From assembly GCA_018806915.1 (NCBI GenBank), contig JAGKQI010000097.1, positions 868,001-932,000 on the forward strand: 64,000 nucleotides of DNA, given 5' to 3'. A program made the translations under genes and the position numbers. Shown piece by piece: positions 48,728 through 58,883 of the stretch; positions within the stretch are counted from its first letter, which is position 1, and every line of letters starts with the position of its first letter. The notes beneath the pieces are model-generated. The model made no database searches and was not told the DNA's origin. It saw only the letters and a program-made list of their open reading frames with translations. This DNA is from Phytophthora colocasiae. Lineage: Eukaryota; Oomycota; Peronosporomycetes; Peronosporales; Peronosporaceae.

Positions 48728-50079
48728 ATGGGGACGAAGCCCAAGACGTCGCCTACAGAGGCCCCAGCGCCTCGTGCTTTTCCTTATTTCTCTGTGCTTC
48801 TAGTGGTACTTGTGGCGGTAGTGGCGGTTACGGTCTCAGTTGTGGACCATTCAGAGCTTCAACAGCTGGTGTCCACCTACACAGGTGTCTCGTTCCCCCA
48901 AGAGGGGGATTGCAGTGCAGCTGAGCAGTATTTGACGGATGTACTGCCTGTGAAGGGCTTCCATGTCTTGTGTATCAAGAAGGGTCCAACTGGAGAGTAC
49001 GTCGTAACTTTAAGGAAATATTTCCCCTCCCCCCCTTGTGCTAATTTCAATGTGGACAGATTAAATGTTCAAGTGTACAAGGACGGAAATGCTCCGTTAA
49101 GGACCATTCAAAGTAAATCGGAGTTTAGAGACTTGAGGAAGCAATTGGAGGTTGAACTGGAGATTAAAGGCCCTCAAGATGAACTGGCAGTGAAATACAA
49201 GCAGCCGTACGCGTTCTTCACTCCAAATGGAAAGAAGCTGGACAGTTTGGATGACATGGTGGACAATATTGTCTTCCTCTTTGAAGGAGGACAATTCATC
49301 TGGCCTGGAATTCGCATCGGACACAAAAGTATGCTTTTTTATTTTTCGTTCATTACTAAGTACTAACTGTATTTTATTTTCTCGTAGCTATTGTGAAGGA
49401 CGTCGCGGGTAAAGGAGACGTAGTGCTTGAAACATTGAGTATGATTCCTCTGGTCTTCAGTGTGGAGGAGTTTCTGAAAGATGACGAGATCGATATCATT
49501 ATGGATTTATCTCTGGAACACCTCAAGCCATCCACTGTAACTCTGATGGACGGCCATGAAAACCGAGCTTCTACTGACTGGCGTACCAGTACGACGTACT
49601 TCTTATCATCGACGAAGCATCCAAAACTCGACGAGATCGACCAGCGCGTGGCAGATCTGACCAAAGTCCCAATTGATCACCAGGAGGACGTCCAGGTCCT
49701 TCGATACGAAGAAACACAGAAATACGACCACCATACGGACTATTTCCCAGTGGAGCATCACAAAAACTCTCCTCAAGTGCTGGAATCCATTCACCACGGG
49801 TACAGAAATCGTATGATTACTGTGTTCTGGTACATGTCGGATGTGGCGAAGGGCGGACACACGATTTTCCCGCGAGCTGGAGGAGCTCCAAAGCCTTTGT
49901 CAATGAGAGACTGCTCTAAAGGACTGAAAGTACCTCCGAAGAAGCGTAAGGTGATCGTCTTTTACAGTATGTTACCTACTGGAGAAGGAGATCCTATGAG
50001 TCTACATGGAGGATGTCCAGTGGAAGATGGAATCAAATATTCCGGAAACAAATGGGTTTGGAACAAGGCCAGGTTCTGA
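48728..50079 (+). CDS. Prolyl 4-hydroxylase alpha-subunit-like, membrane anchored (one intron)
   Basis: Two exons, 48,728-49,328 and 49,388-50,079, joined across a 59-bp intron (GTATGC donor, TACTAAC branch, CTCGTAG acceptor), give 430 residues. Residues 18-39 form a hydrophobic signal anchor, so the enzyme probably faces the ER/Golgi lumen. The C-terminal half is an Fe(II)/2-oxoglutarate dioxygenase domain. Iron ligands are H316 and D318 (HTD in KYDHHTDYF) and H407 (SLHGGCPV), with K417 ten residues later as the likely 2-oxoglutarate contact. The domain ends in the usual KWVWNKARF. Expected reaction is hydroxylation of peptidyl proline in secreted proteins; the substrate is unknown. The N-terminal 150 residues are not recognised. 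It converges on the alcohol dehydrogenase gene, 86 bp away. Confidence 0.88.
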
Positions 50080-50165
50080 AACTCAAACATAGTTTCATTT
50101 TTCGTTTCCAGTGGTAAGTAAAACAAAACAAAAGAAACTTACTGTGAACCAGTGTTCATCAGCCT

Positions 50166-51226
50166 CTAGTTCTCCAGCACAACGCGGTATCGAGCACGAC
50201 CCTGACGAACCATATCGAGACCTTCGTTCGCCTTGCTCATGGGCAGTTTCTGGATCACAGGACGAACATTCTTCTCGGACGCGACCTTGAGCATGTCCTT
50301 GACGTCCTGAATGCTACCAATGAAGCTTCCCATCCACTTAATTCCCTTGCCAACCACGAAGAACGGCAGGAACTTGGCTTCTCCATTTGGGACTGAAAGC
50401 TGGACGAGCGTACCGCGCTTGCGGATCAACCCCAGGTACAAGTTGTAGGGCATATCAGGAGCGTCAGCCGTCAGCAGGAGCATATCGACCGATCCGGCCG
50501 CCTTCTTCTGGTCCTCCGGGTTGCTCAAATCGTAGAATTCTTCCGCTCCAAGACCTCGAATCTCCTTCTCCTTTGAGTTTGAGCGGGAGAATGCAACGGG
50601 CGTAGCACCGAACGCGCGGATGAACTGGATAGCCAAATGGCCCAAACCGCCGATACCGATCACACCCACGCGGTCACCCGCTTTGATCTTTTCGCGGTTC
50701 AATGGGCCGAATACAGTAACTCCGGCACACAACAACGGCGCAGCTTCAGCCGACGGAATGTTTTCCGGGATTTTAAATGCGAAGTCGCTGTTTAAACGGA
50801 TGTACTCGGCATAACCACCGTACGTGGGGGTGCCGTCTTTGAATGAATGGTTGTACGTGAACACGATGTCGTCGCAGTAGGCGTCCTGACCTTCTGCACA
50901 GTCCCGACACTCGTGGTTCTGCTTGTTCAAACAGGCCCAAACCTGACAGCCGACGCCCACACGGTCGCCTACAGCCATGTTAGTGACGTTGGGGCCTGCC
51001 ATGGTCACTTCTCCGATGATTTCATGACCGGCAATGACCGGGTAGTTAGTTGACCCCCAGCCACTGTCGATAGTGTGGACGTCCGTACCACATACACCAC
51101 AGTGCGAGATTTTAATCTCAACGTCCGAGTCACCCAGAGGACGAGACGTGTACTGCCACGGCTCGACTTCACCCTTGGAGTCGAAGGCCGCATAGGCGTT
51201 GATAGTTTTCGGATAGTAGAAGCCAT
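50166..51226 (-). CDS. Zinc-dependent alcohol dehydrogenase, cinnamyl-alcohol-dehydrogenase type (frameshift near start)
   Basis: A medium-chain dehydrogenase/reductase reducing aldehydes with NADP(H), presumably cytosolic. From 51,218 downward the frame shows the catalytic zinc region (HCGVCGTDVH and AGHEIIGE), a four-Cys structural zinc loop (ACLNKQNHECRDC...YC), the Rossmann motif GIGGLGHLAIQF, and an end ...RYRVVLEN. The only good start, ATG at 51,226-51,224, is one base out of register with this frame: one nucleotide seems to be missing at 51,219-51,223. The next in-frame ATG (51,006) would delete the catalytic Cys and GHE motifs, so it is a poor alternative. No splice acceptor was found that would explain the gap. 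Sequencing error, a real null allele or a non-AUG start are all possible. Confidence 0.78.
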
Positions 51227-51377
51227 TGATTCAATTGAAGACAAGTGAGTTGGAAGAAACCAAAGTGGAAATGAAAAGAGACTTGGTAAAGAGTGGAGAA
51301 GGCCATCGTAATCCAAACTGATGACGATTTCCTTTTCACTATGGAAACTCACAGATTATGAGTCGAACATACGTTTT

Positions 51378-53477
51378 TTACCTGTCGCTATAGTTCTTGA
51401 GTTCCTGTTTGCGTTTGTGTTCGTCCACCTTCTCTTTAACCACTCGGTCTACCAGTTTCTGGGTCACCATCACTTCATCCTGAGCATATACAATACTCTG
51501 CATGTACAGCATCATCTTGGCAATCTCTCGGCCGCTCATACCCACTGTAATCTCTCCATACTGAGTCATGACTCTCGCATCCAATACTGGTAACGTACTG
51601 ACGGATGCTTTGTCCATTTTCCCAGTCAGACTTGTACTTACAGGTGGAGCAGCAAGGTGAGCTACGTACTCGTTAAAGTACATTTGTAGTAGACGTACAC
51701 GCTCTTTCTCCTCAGGTAAATCAAAGTGAAGAGCGTCGTCAATACGGTCGGTCACAGCTGTATCAAGGTCCTCGGGCCTATTTGTTGCCACTACCAAGAG
51801 GAATTTCTTGGATTGAGTGCCAGTATGATACAGTAAAGCATTCAGGGCATTCCTCATGGCTTCACTCATATGGGTCTTTCGAGTAGCTCGACAGCCGAGA
51901 AAAGCTTCAGCTTCATCAATGAAGATGAGAACACCACGTGGAGACGAATTGGCCCATTTAAAGAGCGCATGAAGCTCCGTCACAGCGTCGGAACCTAATG
52001 GACCCACGTCCCCACCACTTAGAATAGCGTAATCCATCCCAGAAGCTCTTGCAAGACGCTTAGCTACCATCGTTTTACCAGTTCCAGGAGGTCCGTAGAG
52101 CAGTAAATGTCGGTATGGAGCACCGTGAAGCATAGCGTTACGGGTAGACCTAGCGATTTCGAAGACACGAGTCTCTAAGGTACTACGGAGTACCACATCA
52201 GCCAATTCATCTTGGCCTTTAGCTGATTTCCGATGAAATAAAGCGCTAAGAAAGCCAAAAGCTCCAGAAGATCGAGACGTTTCTCGTACCAGAGACGGTT
52301 TCCCTAATCTCTGCTCGATGAGCTTCCCCACGATGCGAATGATCTCTCTACTGAGGTATATCCCAGCCGCAAGAGCCACAAATCCACCCACAAACTTGAT
52401 GAGCTTCTCTTTATCCGCCAATAAAACGGAAATGCCTTGACCAAGGTTGTCAAAAGTAGCTTGAAGTGCCTGCATGAGCTTCACTCGGTCCGCTTCCAGT
52501 CGCTGGTGGAGCTGAGCCATCTCGATGTCCTGATTCGCTCGTTGTTGTCGGATCCGACCTTCCACATCGATCGCTGCCTTCTCTAACGTGGTGTTCTGCT
52601 CCAACAGAGCTCGAGTATGATCTGCTGCCAGTTGTTTCTCTTTCAAAACCTCCTCCGTCTCTCTTCTCGTTCTTTCAAGACGGATATTAGATTCTTCTTG
52701 AAGCTGAACGAGATCTCGGTTCTGATCTCTGCGTACCAAGTTCTCTTCTTTCATTCTCTCTTTCTCTAACGAGTGCCTCTCGTTCTCCACTTGAAGTTCA
52801 TGGTCTCGTTTCAAGTCCAGCGTCTTCCGTTCTTCTTCTCCACGAACTTTCACTTCTTCAATAAGCTTCTCCGCCTTTGCAACTTGCGCTTCTGCAATCA
52901 ATCTCCTCTGTACAAGCTGCGCACTTGCTTCCTGCTCCAGATACTCCTGTAATTCTTTGATCTTCTCTTGCTGAACGACTGTCAGTTGTCGAAGTCCGAA
53001 AATCTCTTCTTCTTGACGTTTGAAATCAAGTAGAAGCTGCTGAGTAGCTCCCAAATTGTGCATATACAGTGCATCCTTGTCCACTACATGGAAATCCTGT
53101 AACATGACCTTCCCACGACCTTGTCGATCGAAGACAAAGCGTTCAGGGAGTACCTGCACGATTTCGGGGGCTAAAGCTTTCAACTCCGGCCCTAGAACCC
53201 CTAATAAGGTGCTACGACCTTCGACCGAGTCGTATTTGAACTCGTATCTCTTCAACGTCAATTTCCCGAGCAATTCGAGACTTTCCGAAACATTAGCGTT
53301 CTGAATGTTCTGTAAAGCGTCCTGGTACTGTTCCACCGTCACATTGGACGTAAATCCTCCCAATTTACGTGAATTTCGGATCGAATGACGACCAGATAAA
53401 CCGACAGACGATAACACTGCAACAATGAAGAGAAACAATAGCATACGTGGCCAAAGAGAGCTATAGGGTCTTGTCAT
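51378..53477 (-). CDS. ATAD3-like AAA+ ATPase
   Basis: 699 residues, no intron needed. Residues 11-28 are hydrophobic, a possible signal anchor. Residues about 150-345 form a long charged coiled coil, and residues about 360-380 a second membrane segment. The AAA+ domain has Walker A GPPGTGKT (462-469), Walker B LIFIDEAEAF (517-526) and a sensor segment VVATNRPEDLD (563-573). The domain order coiled coil / membrane segment / AAA matches the ATAD3 family, inner-membrane ATPases that organise mitochondrial nucleoids and contact sites. The extra N-terminal hydrophobic stretch is not typical of animal ATAD3 and could be a targeting sequence. The gene lies 151 bp upstream of the dehydrogenase start on the same strand and is divergent from the MIF-like gene. 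Confidence 0.85.
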   Translation of the reverse strand: MTRPYSSLWPRMLLFLFIVAVLSSVGLSGRHSIRNSRKLGGFTSNVTVEQYQDALQNIQNANVSESLELLGKLTLKRYEFKYDSVEGRSTLLGVLGPELKALAPEIVQVLPERFVFDRQGRGKVMLQDFHVVDKDALYMHNLGATQQLLLDFKRQEEEIFGLRQLTVVQQEKIKELQEYLEQEASAQLVQRRLIAEAQVAKAEKLIEEVKVRGEEERKTLDLKRDHELQVENERHSLEKERMKEENLVRRDQNRDLVQLQEESNIRLERTRRETEEVLKEKQLAADHTRALLEQNTTLEKAAIDVEGRIRQQRANQDIEMAQLHQRLEADRVKLMQALQATFDNLGQGISVLLADKEKLIKFVGGFVALAAGIYLSREIIRIVGKLIEQRLGKPSLVRETSRSSGAFGFLSALFHRKSAKGQDELADVVLRSTLETRVFEIARSTRNAMLHGAPYRHLLLYGPPGTGKTMVAKRLARASGMDYAILSGGDVGPLGSDAVTELHALFKWANSSPRGVLIFIDEAEAFLGCRATRKTHMSEAMRNALNALLYHTGTQSKKFLLVVATNRPEDLDTAVTDRIDDALHFDLPEEKERVRLLQMYFNEYVAHLAAPPVSTSLTGKMDKASVSTLPVLDARVMTQYGEITVGMSGREIAKMMLYMQSIVYAQDEVMVTQKLVDRVVKEKVDEHKRKQELKNYSDR

Positions 53478-53789
53478 GACGATGAGGTATGGATACTTTT
53501 CGGAAAATGACCTTTTGAAAGATACGATTATGAATAGGTACTGTTTTTTAATAGGTATTTAAAATAGGCACTATAGGCCCGTGTTCTGATTGGTCAGCGG
53601 AAACCTTCATAAGCATCACTGGAGTCAAAGTTTATATATTTAAACTAATTCAAAATAGAAGGTTTTCCAAACTGTACTCGTAATCCGGAGTTCACCGTAA
53701 GCTTTCAATGCTGCACCAGAGAAGAAGTTGATAGCGCATTCTTGAATTTTCCTTCATCTTCACCTCAAGATTTTTTTCTACTTTCGATC
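53478..53789. promoter_or_regulatory. Divergent promoter region between ATAD3-like and MIF-like genes
   Basis: A 312-bp intergenic region with a CCAAT-type box (TGATTGGTCAG near 53,587). On the minus strand, GGTCATTTTCCGAAAAG (53,497-53,513) resembles the oomycete initiator upstream of the ATPase start. Confidence 0.5.
53734..53750 (+). promoter_or_regulatory. Oomycete-type initiator of the MIF-like gene
   Basis: GCGCATTCTTGAATTTT closely resembles the oomycete core promoter consensus GCTCATTYYNCAWTTT. It lies about 40 bp before the chosen ATG, which argues for the 53,790 start. Confidence 0.55.
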
Positions 53790-54212
53790 ATGCCGTACGC
53801 TCGCATCACCAGCAACATCGCTAAGGACAGTGTGGACGTTGTTGCTGCTAGCAACGCCATTGCGAAGACACTGAACGAGGCGTGGGGCGTCCCAGCACCG
53901 TTCATGATGGTGGAGATGAACTTGGGAACGTCCATTGTGTTCAATTTCAACGACGAGGTATGGAATAGATCTGACTTGAATACCTTTTTAGATTTGACGA
54001 ACTTGTTGTTATAGCCGGCTGCGTACGTTCACGCACGTACAATTGGTAACATCGACGCCGAGCACAACCCCAAGACGATCGAACTCCTTACCAAGACCGT
54101 GTCCGAACAGCTCAAAGTCCCAGCCGCCCGCGTGTACGTTGTGCTGGAAGACATCAAGGTCGGCAATTGGGGCTCCAACGGGGTAACTGTCATCCCTCCT
54201 ACCAAGCACTAG
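53790..54212 (+). CDS. MIF/D-dopachrome tautomerase-like protein (one intron)
   Basis: Exons 53,790-53,957 and 54,015-54,212 join across a 57-bp intron (GTATGG donor, TTATAG acceptor) to give 121 residues, about the usual MIF size. The protein starts Met-Pro; MIF tautomerases use the N-terminal proline, exposed after Met removal, as catalytic base. This is why the upstream in-frame ATG (53,742) is not chosen. Segments NLGTSIVFNF, ARTIGNI and the C-terminal VYVVLEDIKVGNWGSNG are MIF-like. No signal peptide is present, as in animal MIF. The role is unknown; MIF homologues of parasites are often secreted modulators of host immunity, but nothing here shows that. Confidence 0.82.
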
Positions 54213-54469
54213 AACACAGATGAGACTGAGACTAATGCACTGCAATACAAGTTGTGTTGCAGTTCATCGTTTGTTATCCTGAATTTTGTGCCTTCATAAT
54301 CAACAACTCCCCGTAAACAACTTAGCTCTATTACTGTACAGGTAGTTAGCGGTATGGCGGACCAGAACTTGACTCAGGTTCTGGTCTACCCTAACGTTTG
54401 AAAAGGGCGTGCTTTGCATTTTCTAACTGCGTGGTATTATCCGGATTGCTGCCAAATGAACAATTGATC

Positions 54470-55847
54470 ATGAGTGACAACTCGCTACTTGAGAGCCACA
54501 ACGTGTCGCTCTCGGACGTGTTCGCGTTCATCGAGACCTTCGACAGCGACAGCGAACTGACAGTCAATACGACGTCCAGTGATGACGACTCGAACTCCTT
54601 AGGTTTGACGGAGTCAGCTACGCAGTCAACGTCGAGTAATTCCAGCAACACTGTAATCAGGAAGAAAAAGAGGAAAGCTCGACAACCGGGTCAAATTGCG
54701 CAATCGACCAAGTTCCAACGCCAGAAACGTCAACTGATCCTTGTTTTACGGCAGCAAGTTCTTGAATTGACCGGTCAACTGAAAGTTCTGAAGCGTACCC
54801 GTCAACTGACAGACGTACAAGCAGTACAAGGTCCACAGAATCCTCAGCAGTTTGCATCTGTGTGGGAAGACCTTGCAGTCGTACAGATCCAAGAACGACA
54901 GCGATCAGAGCAAACGAATCGAAAATTAAAGGCGATGCTGGCTCGACAGAAAAAGCTGGAGCTGTCGCTGTCCAAACTGCTTGGTCGGAAGGAAGTAATG
55001 GAGGTATGTGTCGTTTTCTAGCTTGATTTTCAACTTGTATCGCAACATTTTATGCTGGTTTTCAGGGAATGGAGCTGCTCTGTCGACTTGAGCCTATGGC
55101 TCACGTCATCACATCGACAGAATTCAAGATTGATCTGACTGATGTAGTTCTGGCTGAGCTGGAGATGACGATAGCGACGTTGTACATGAAAACGGACTCG
55201 ATGTTTCCGCCACTACAAGGCCAACCGGTGGTCTCGTTCTCCACGAAGGACAAGACCGAGGACCCTTTGGGAACATACATCGAGATAATGACAACCACGC
55301 CCATGGCATGTCCACTACACGTTGCTGCCGAGATTCTGTGGGAAGGAACGTCTCAAGGCTCCAATGATCCGGAAAAAGTCCCTCAAAGCGTACGTGCACT
55401 GAGGATTTATGATTCTTGCACTAGCCTAACATGAATTTCTATTTCTAACAGATGCGAGCGAAATGTTACAATACACTCGCGAGAAGCTGCAAGCTCGACA
55501 TGTTCAACACCGTCCGCATCGATGGGCTCAACTACGTGCGAAGATATTTCGACGCGAATCGGATTGTCCTTGTCAGCACAGCAACTTGGTTCCTACCAGC
55601 TAAAGGGGTTCGTTTCCAGGATAATATCTGGACTATCGTGACTCCCTCTCCTGTCGATCCCAGGAACTCTTCAGTTGTCCAAAGCTTCTGCCAGTTTGGA
55701 GCCTATACCTCTGGATTGACAAAGGAGGATATCGCACCTGCACAAGAATATGTTCGAGCTTCGATTGGTTCAAAGCTCCGTCAGCTTCAAGAGAGACAAC
55801 AGAAGTATCTATTGCAGCACGGAGAAGCTCAAATTGCTGTATGCTAA
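54470..55847 (+). CDS. M96 mating-specific-type protein (three exons)
   Basis: Exons 54,470-55,003, 55,066-55,389 and 55,452-55,847 join in frame across two 62-bp introns (donors GTATGT and GTACGT, acceptors TTTTCAG and CTAACAG), giving 417 residues. The N-terminus is acidic and Ser-rich. A basic KKKRKAR segment follows, then a Leu/Gln-rich coiled coil resembling a leucine zipper (about residues 65-175). The C-terminal half resembles the START-like region of the oomycete M96 family. These proteins are oomycete-specific and some are induced during mating; biochemical function is not known to me. The start at 54,470 is the first ATG in frame. Confidence 0.72.
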
Positions 55848-55928
55848 TAAATTTCGAAGAGGAGACATTATCCAAGGACTCGCTCACGTATTATCTGTGT
55901 ATTTAACACCTTACTGGTTGCTCATACT

Positions 55929-56228
55929 CTAGTAATTAGCCTGGTTGCGAAGGCGTCGAGTGGTGTTGGTTTTCTTCTCCCAGAAGAAGAACGTTCGTTT
56001 GAACCAAGCCTTGAATTTCGACCACATCTCGCTGCGTTTATCAGTGCCCCCATTGGTGGAAGGTCCACCGACAGCCCTTTCTTCTTGGTTGGCGTCCAGC
56101 AATTGGCGAGAAGTTGTCTGCGTCACACCGTTATCGTCATTGGCAGTGCTTGTGAGAGCGTCGGATACAGTGATAAAGGCGATTCCAACAGCGAAAATGC
56201 ACACAAATAGTGCGTTAGTGAGTCGCAT
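55929..56228 (-). CDS. Small secreted RXLR-like effector, paralogue 1
   Basis: 99 residues. Residues 1-24 form a signal peptide. RQLL at 41-44 followed by EER at 49-51 is a variant RXLR-EER leader, the oomycete motif pair tied to delivery into host cells. The mature part contains GGPSTNGGTDKRS and the family signature FKAWFKRTFFFW. The C-terminus carries a canonical RRLR (91-94). I start at 56,228 because this ATG begins the signal peptide; the upstream in-frame extension has none. It belongs to a minus-strand cluster with 56.8-59.6 kb. The function of the tail is unknown. Confidence 0.8.
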   Translation of the reverse strand: MRLTNALFVCIFAVGIAFITVSDALTSTANDDNGVTQTTSRQLLDANQEERAVGGPSTNGGTDKRSEMWSKFKAWFKRTFFFWEKKTNTTRRLRNQANY

Positions 56229-56840
56229 TGACTCGGATCCCGTCGAGTGAGCTGAAGAAGGAGGAATTGAAACTGCTTCCGACTCGCTTATCTTTCCGAG
56301 ACAGATACGAAAGCCAGACTCACCATCTCCAGAGTAATCTCGTAATCCTACAAACCACATACATGTACTAAAGTAATCCATGTACCGGCACCGTACTCGG
56401 AGAACCATCAAGACAGTGTTACTGATCGTTAAGCTTTGTCGCCACTGGATAGAAAAAGCGATAAAACGATGAGGGGGATGGAGATGCCTGTGGAGTACGA
56501 AGGAAATTTTTAGTAAAGTGAATACTCCGGTAGATATGGAGAGGCTAGGCTAGTGGTATCGTTTTATTAAGATGTTGTTCGTCAATGTTATTGATGGCAT
56601 TTCGTTGGCCACAAACAATGAAAATATGTTGCGAGAGACGCAAATTTCAGCTCCGCAAGACGGAGGTGAAGGTGCCACTCAGAAATGACAATTGTGCAGC
56701 CATTTCCAGCCAAGAAACTAAAAATCGTTCTCCGAAACTGAAATGCCATCCAGCTATCACTATTATTGTGCGTTAGACAAACACTATTGATCCTCGTACT
56801 CTTTTTCATCCGGATTGCGAAGGCGTCGGGAGGTTCTCGA

Positions 56841-57081
56841 TTATTTCTTCTCTCCGAAGCTGAACGTTGTTTTGAACCAAGCCTTGAACAGCTTCCACAA
56901 CTGGCTGCGTTTATCCGTTCCTCCGTCCAGTGGAGATCCACCGTGGGCCTTCTTGGTTGATGTCCAGTAAATGGCGAGTACTTCTGTTCTTCTTGTTGTT
57001 AGTCATTGAGATGGCATCGGATACAGCGATGAAAGCGACTATCACAGTAAAAATCCACAATAATTTGGTAGGGACTCTCAA
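56841..57081 (-). pseudogene. Effector paralogue 2, degenerate
   Basis: Minus-strand translation keeps a signal-peptide-like stretch, RHLL, GGTDKRS and FKAWFKTTF. The start codon is TTG (57,079-57,081) and a frame change removes the EER segment between the leader and GG. The stop follows FGEKK at 56,841. Flanking bases 56,229-56,840 show no other gene. Confidence 0.7.
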
Positions 57082-57339
57082 TGCCTAGATTCCAGGCAGT
57101 ACCGAGTCGGAGAAAGAAGCTTTAGAACTGTTTCAGGCATGGATTGTGCAAGCGAAATCTACCGGGTCATGTACTACAAGCGTGACAAATACACTTGTCA
57201 GAGTTTCCTTGTTTACCACACCAATAGTTCAATCTAAGACGAGATGTCTTCAAGCCACCAGCTAATACTTTTTCTGTTTACGACTGCATCTCGTAAAATT
57301 CTGGTGAAAATTAAACAACGCATTGTAGTAGAATCTTCA

Positions 57340-57429
57340 TCAAGTTATAGCCAACGTCGAGCACGTTGTGAGTGCCGAAATTGAGCTCAGCAAGACGATG
57401 ATGAAGGCGACGGTAAAATATGCTTCCAT
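57340..57429 (-). CDS. 29-residue hydrophobic, signal-peptide-like ORF
   Basis: ATG at 57,429-57,427 begins MEAYFTVAFIIVLLSSISAL and stops after 29 codons. It looks like an isolated signal peptide inside the effector cluster. It may be a relic of a truncated effector or chance. Confidence 0.2.
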   Translation of the reverse strand: MEAYFTVAFIIVLLSSISALTTCSTLAIT

Positions 57430-57504
57430 TTCTAACCGAACAACCAGTAACTTGGCATTGTGGCTTGATTTCTCCGATCAGAGGTCTCGTGTGTGACGAC
57501 AGCT

Positions 57505-57807
57505 CTACTGACCTCCCACATTCTCGTACTCAGCCTGACTGCGAAGGTGTCGAGAAGCTTCAGCCTTCTTCCAGAAGTAGAAATTTCGTTTAAACCAAGC
57601 CTTGAAGTTCGTCCACACTTGGCCGCGTTCGTCAATGCCTCCATTGGTCGAAGGTCCGCCAACACGTCGTTCCTCTTGATTGTTCTCCAGCAAATGACGA
57701 GAACTCGTCTGCATGATGCCATTCTGATCATAGGCGGTCGTGATAGCGTCGGATACAATTGCAAAGACGATCACTGCTGCAAAAACGCACAGTCGTGTGA
57801 CTCGCAT
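57505..57807 (-). CDS. Small secreted RXLR-like effector, paralogue 3
   Basis: 100 residues, intact. Signal peptide 1-20, RHLL at 37-40, EER at 45-47, the GGPSTNGG block, FKAWFKRNFYFW, and a C-terminal RHLR at 86-89. Upstream on the minus strand, GGTTCAGTTCCAGAACTCCC (57,850-57,870 region) resembles an oomycete initiator. It is close to paralogue 1 in the leader and core, and the C-terminal tails differ in length. Confidence 0.8.
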   Translation of the reverse strand: MRVTRLCVFAAVIVFAIVSDAITTAYDQNGIMQTSSRHLLENNQEERRVGGPSTNGGIDERGQVWTNFKAWFKRNFYFWKKAEASRHLRSQAEYENVGGQ

Positions 57808-58012
57808 TGACTCTCAACTAAAACAGTCAAGCAAGTAAGAGAAGGGAGTTCTGGAACTGAACCAGGTCCTTATCGAGACATGTTACGTGTTTACGGCGTT
57901 GATTCCCGTAATGAACTAAAACAAAAGATCGAAATGAAGACAATACATTCACAGCATCCATGTTTTATTTGTCTCGACAACGTCATACACCAGTCTTGCA
58001 CTCTGGTTAAGT

Positions 58013-58330
58013 TTAATGGCGAAGCCGACGTGTCGATTTGTCGGGCTTGTCGTTCCCAAAGGAGAATGTGCGCTTAAACCACCATTTGAACCAAGCCTTG
58101 AAATTCTTCCACACGTGGTTGTTACTCTGGGCATTTCCCTGGCCAGTTGGAGACTCAACATAAGTACGTCTCTCTTCTTGGTCTGCGGTGGGTTCCTGTG
58201 TTGGACAACCAGCAATTGGTAGAGTCTCAGCTACATTTTGGTTGGAACTAGCAATGATTGTGTCTGTGGAAGGTTTCCTGGAAGCAAAGATTAAACTCTT
58301 TGGGTGATCGAGATAGAATTTGTCTTTCAT
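58013..58330 (-). CDS. Effector-family protein, paralogue 4, no signal peptide
   Basis: 105 residues from the first in-frame ATG (58,330-58,328). The C-terminal half has ADQEERR, then FKAWFKWWFKRTF with an apparent internal duplication of the WFK unit, and ends in RRLRH. The N-terminus lacks a hydrophobic signal and any RXLR before the EER. Either the original 5' part was lost or it lies in an upstream exon I could not identify. Probably a truncated gene. Confidence 0.5.
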   Translation of the reverse strand: MKDKFYLDHPKSLIFASRKPSTDTIIASSNQNVAETLPIAGCPTQEPTADQEERRTYVESPTGQGNAQSNNHVWKNFKAWFKWWFKRTFSFGNDKPDKSTRRLRH

Positions 58331-58481
58331 ATAATTCGTTTGAGCGTCTCCCACAAATTTTCCTTCCTGGAATTACCCGCAAGTAGAAACCCGGTAGACC
58401 CAGACACTGAAAGAATAATAAACTTCTCGTTTTCTAACTAAAATTTATGAGATGAATCGCCTGAAAAAATGAAGCCAAAAC

Positions 58482-58697
58482 CTACCGGTGTTCAGGAGAT
58501 GGATTGAAATTGAGTTGTCGAAGGGTTTCAACAACTACATCCCTTTCATTGCCAATATCAATGGCAGTAGATGAATTAGCAATGTCTGCGAAAGGAAGCG
58601 CCGTAAACTTAAGGCCTAGGTGTTTTGGTTTCTTCCTAAAAAAGAGCAAGGTTTCCCTAATTTGAAGAGTAATTTTTCCCAGCACTTGTACACACAC
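58482..58697 (-). CDS. Unrecognised minus-strand open stretch, possible exon
   Basis: An open frame of about 70 codons without an ATG start, ending at a CACCG-GTAGGT site that could be a splice donor (acceptor TTTTTTCAG about 25 bp later). The translation has FFRKKPKHLGLKFTALPF and a Glu/Asn-rich end. I do not recognise it. It may be a fragment. Confidence 0.2.
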   Translation of the reverse strand: MCVQVLGKITLQIRETLLFFRKKPKHLGLKFTALPFADIANSSTAIDIGNERDVVVETLRQLNFNPSPEHR

Positions 58698-58883
58698 TGA
58701 CCGGCATACTCACCTACACTTGAAATGTATGAAATTGTTATTCAACTTTGTCAATGCTTGTCATTAAACAAATATTTTCAATGCGTCAAGCTGCCCGTTA
58801 CACTTCCATCACTTCTGATCTCCTGTGGTCTTTGGTCTTGTATTTAGCCTGGCTGGAACCCGTCAAGAGGCTTCCATTTTCTT

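Noticed and set aside
51005..51352. 115-codon minus-strand frame beginning upstream of the dehydrogenase ATG
   Set aside because: It is the dehydrogenase DNA read one base out of frame, and it lacks any family signature.
57880..58077. Plus-strand 65-codon frame with a CxxC-like pattern
   Set aside because: It overlaps the effector paralogue 4 coding region in antisense and has no supporting motif.
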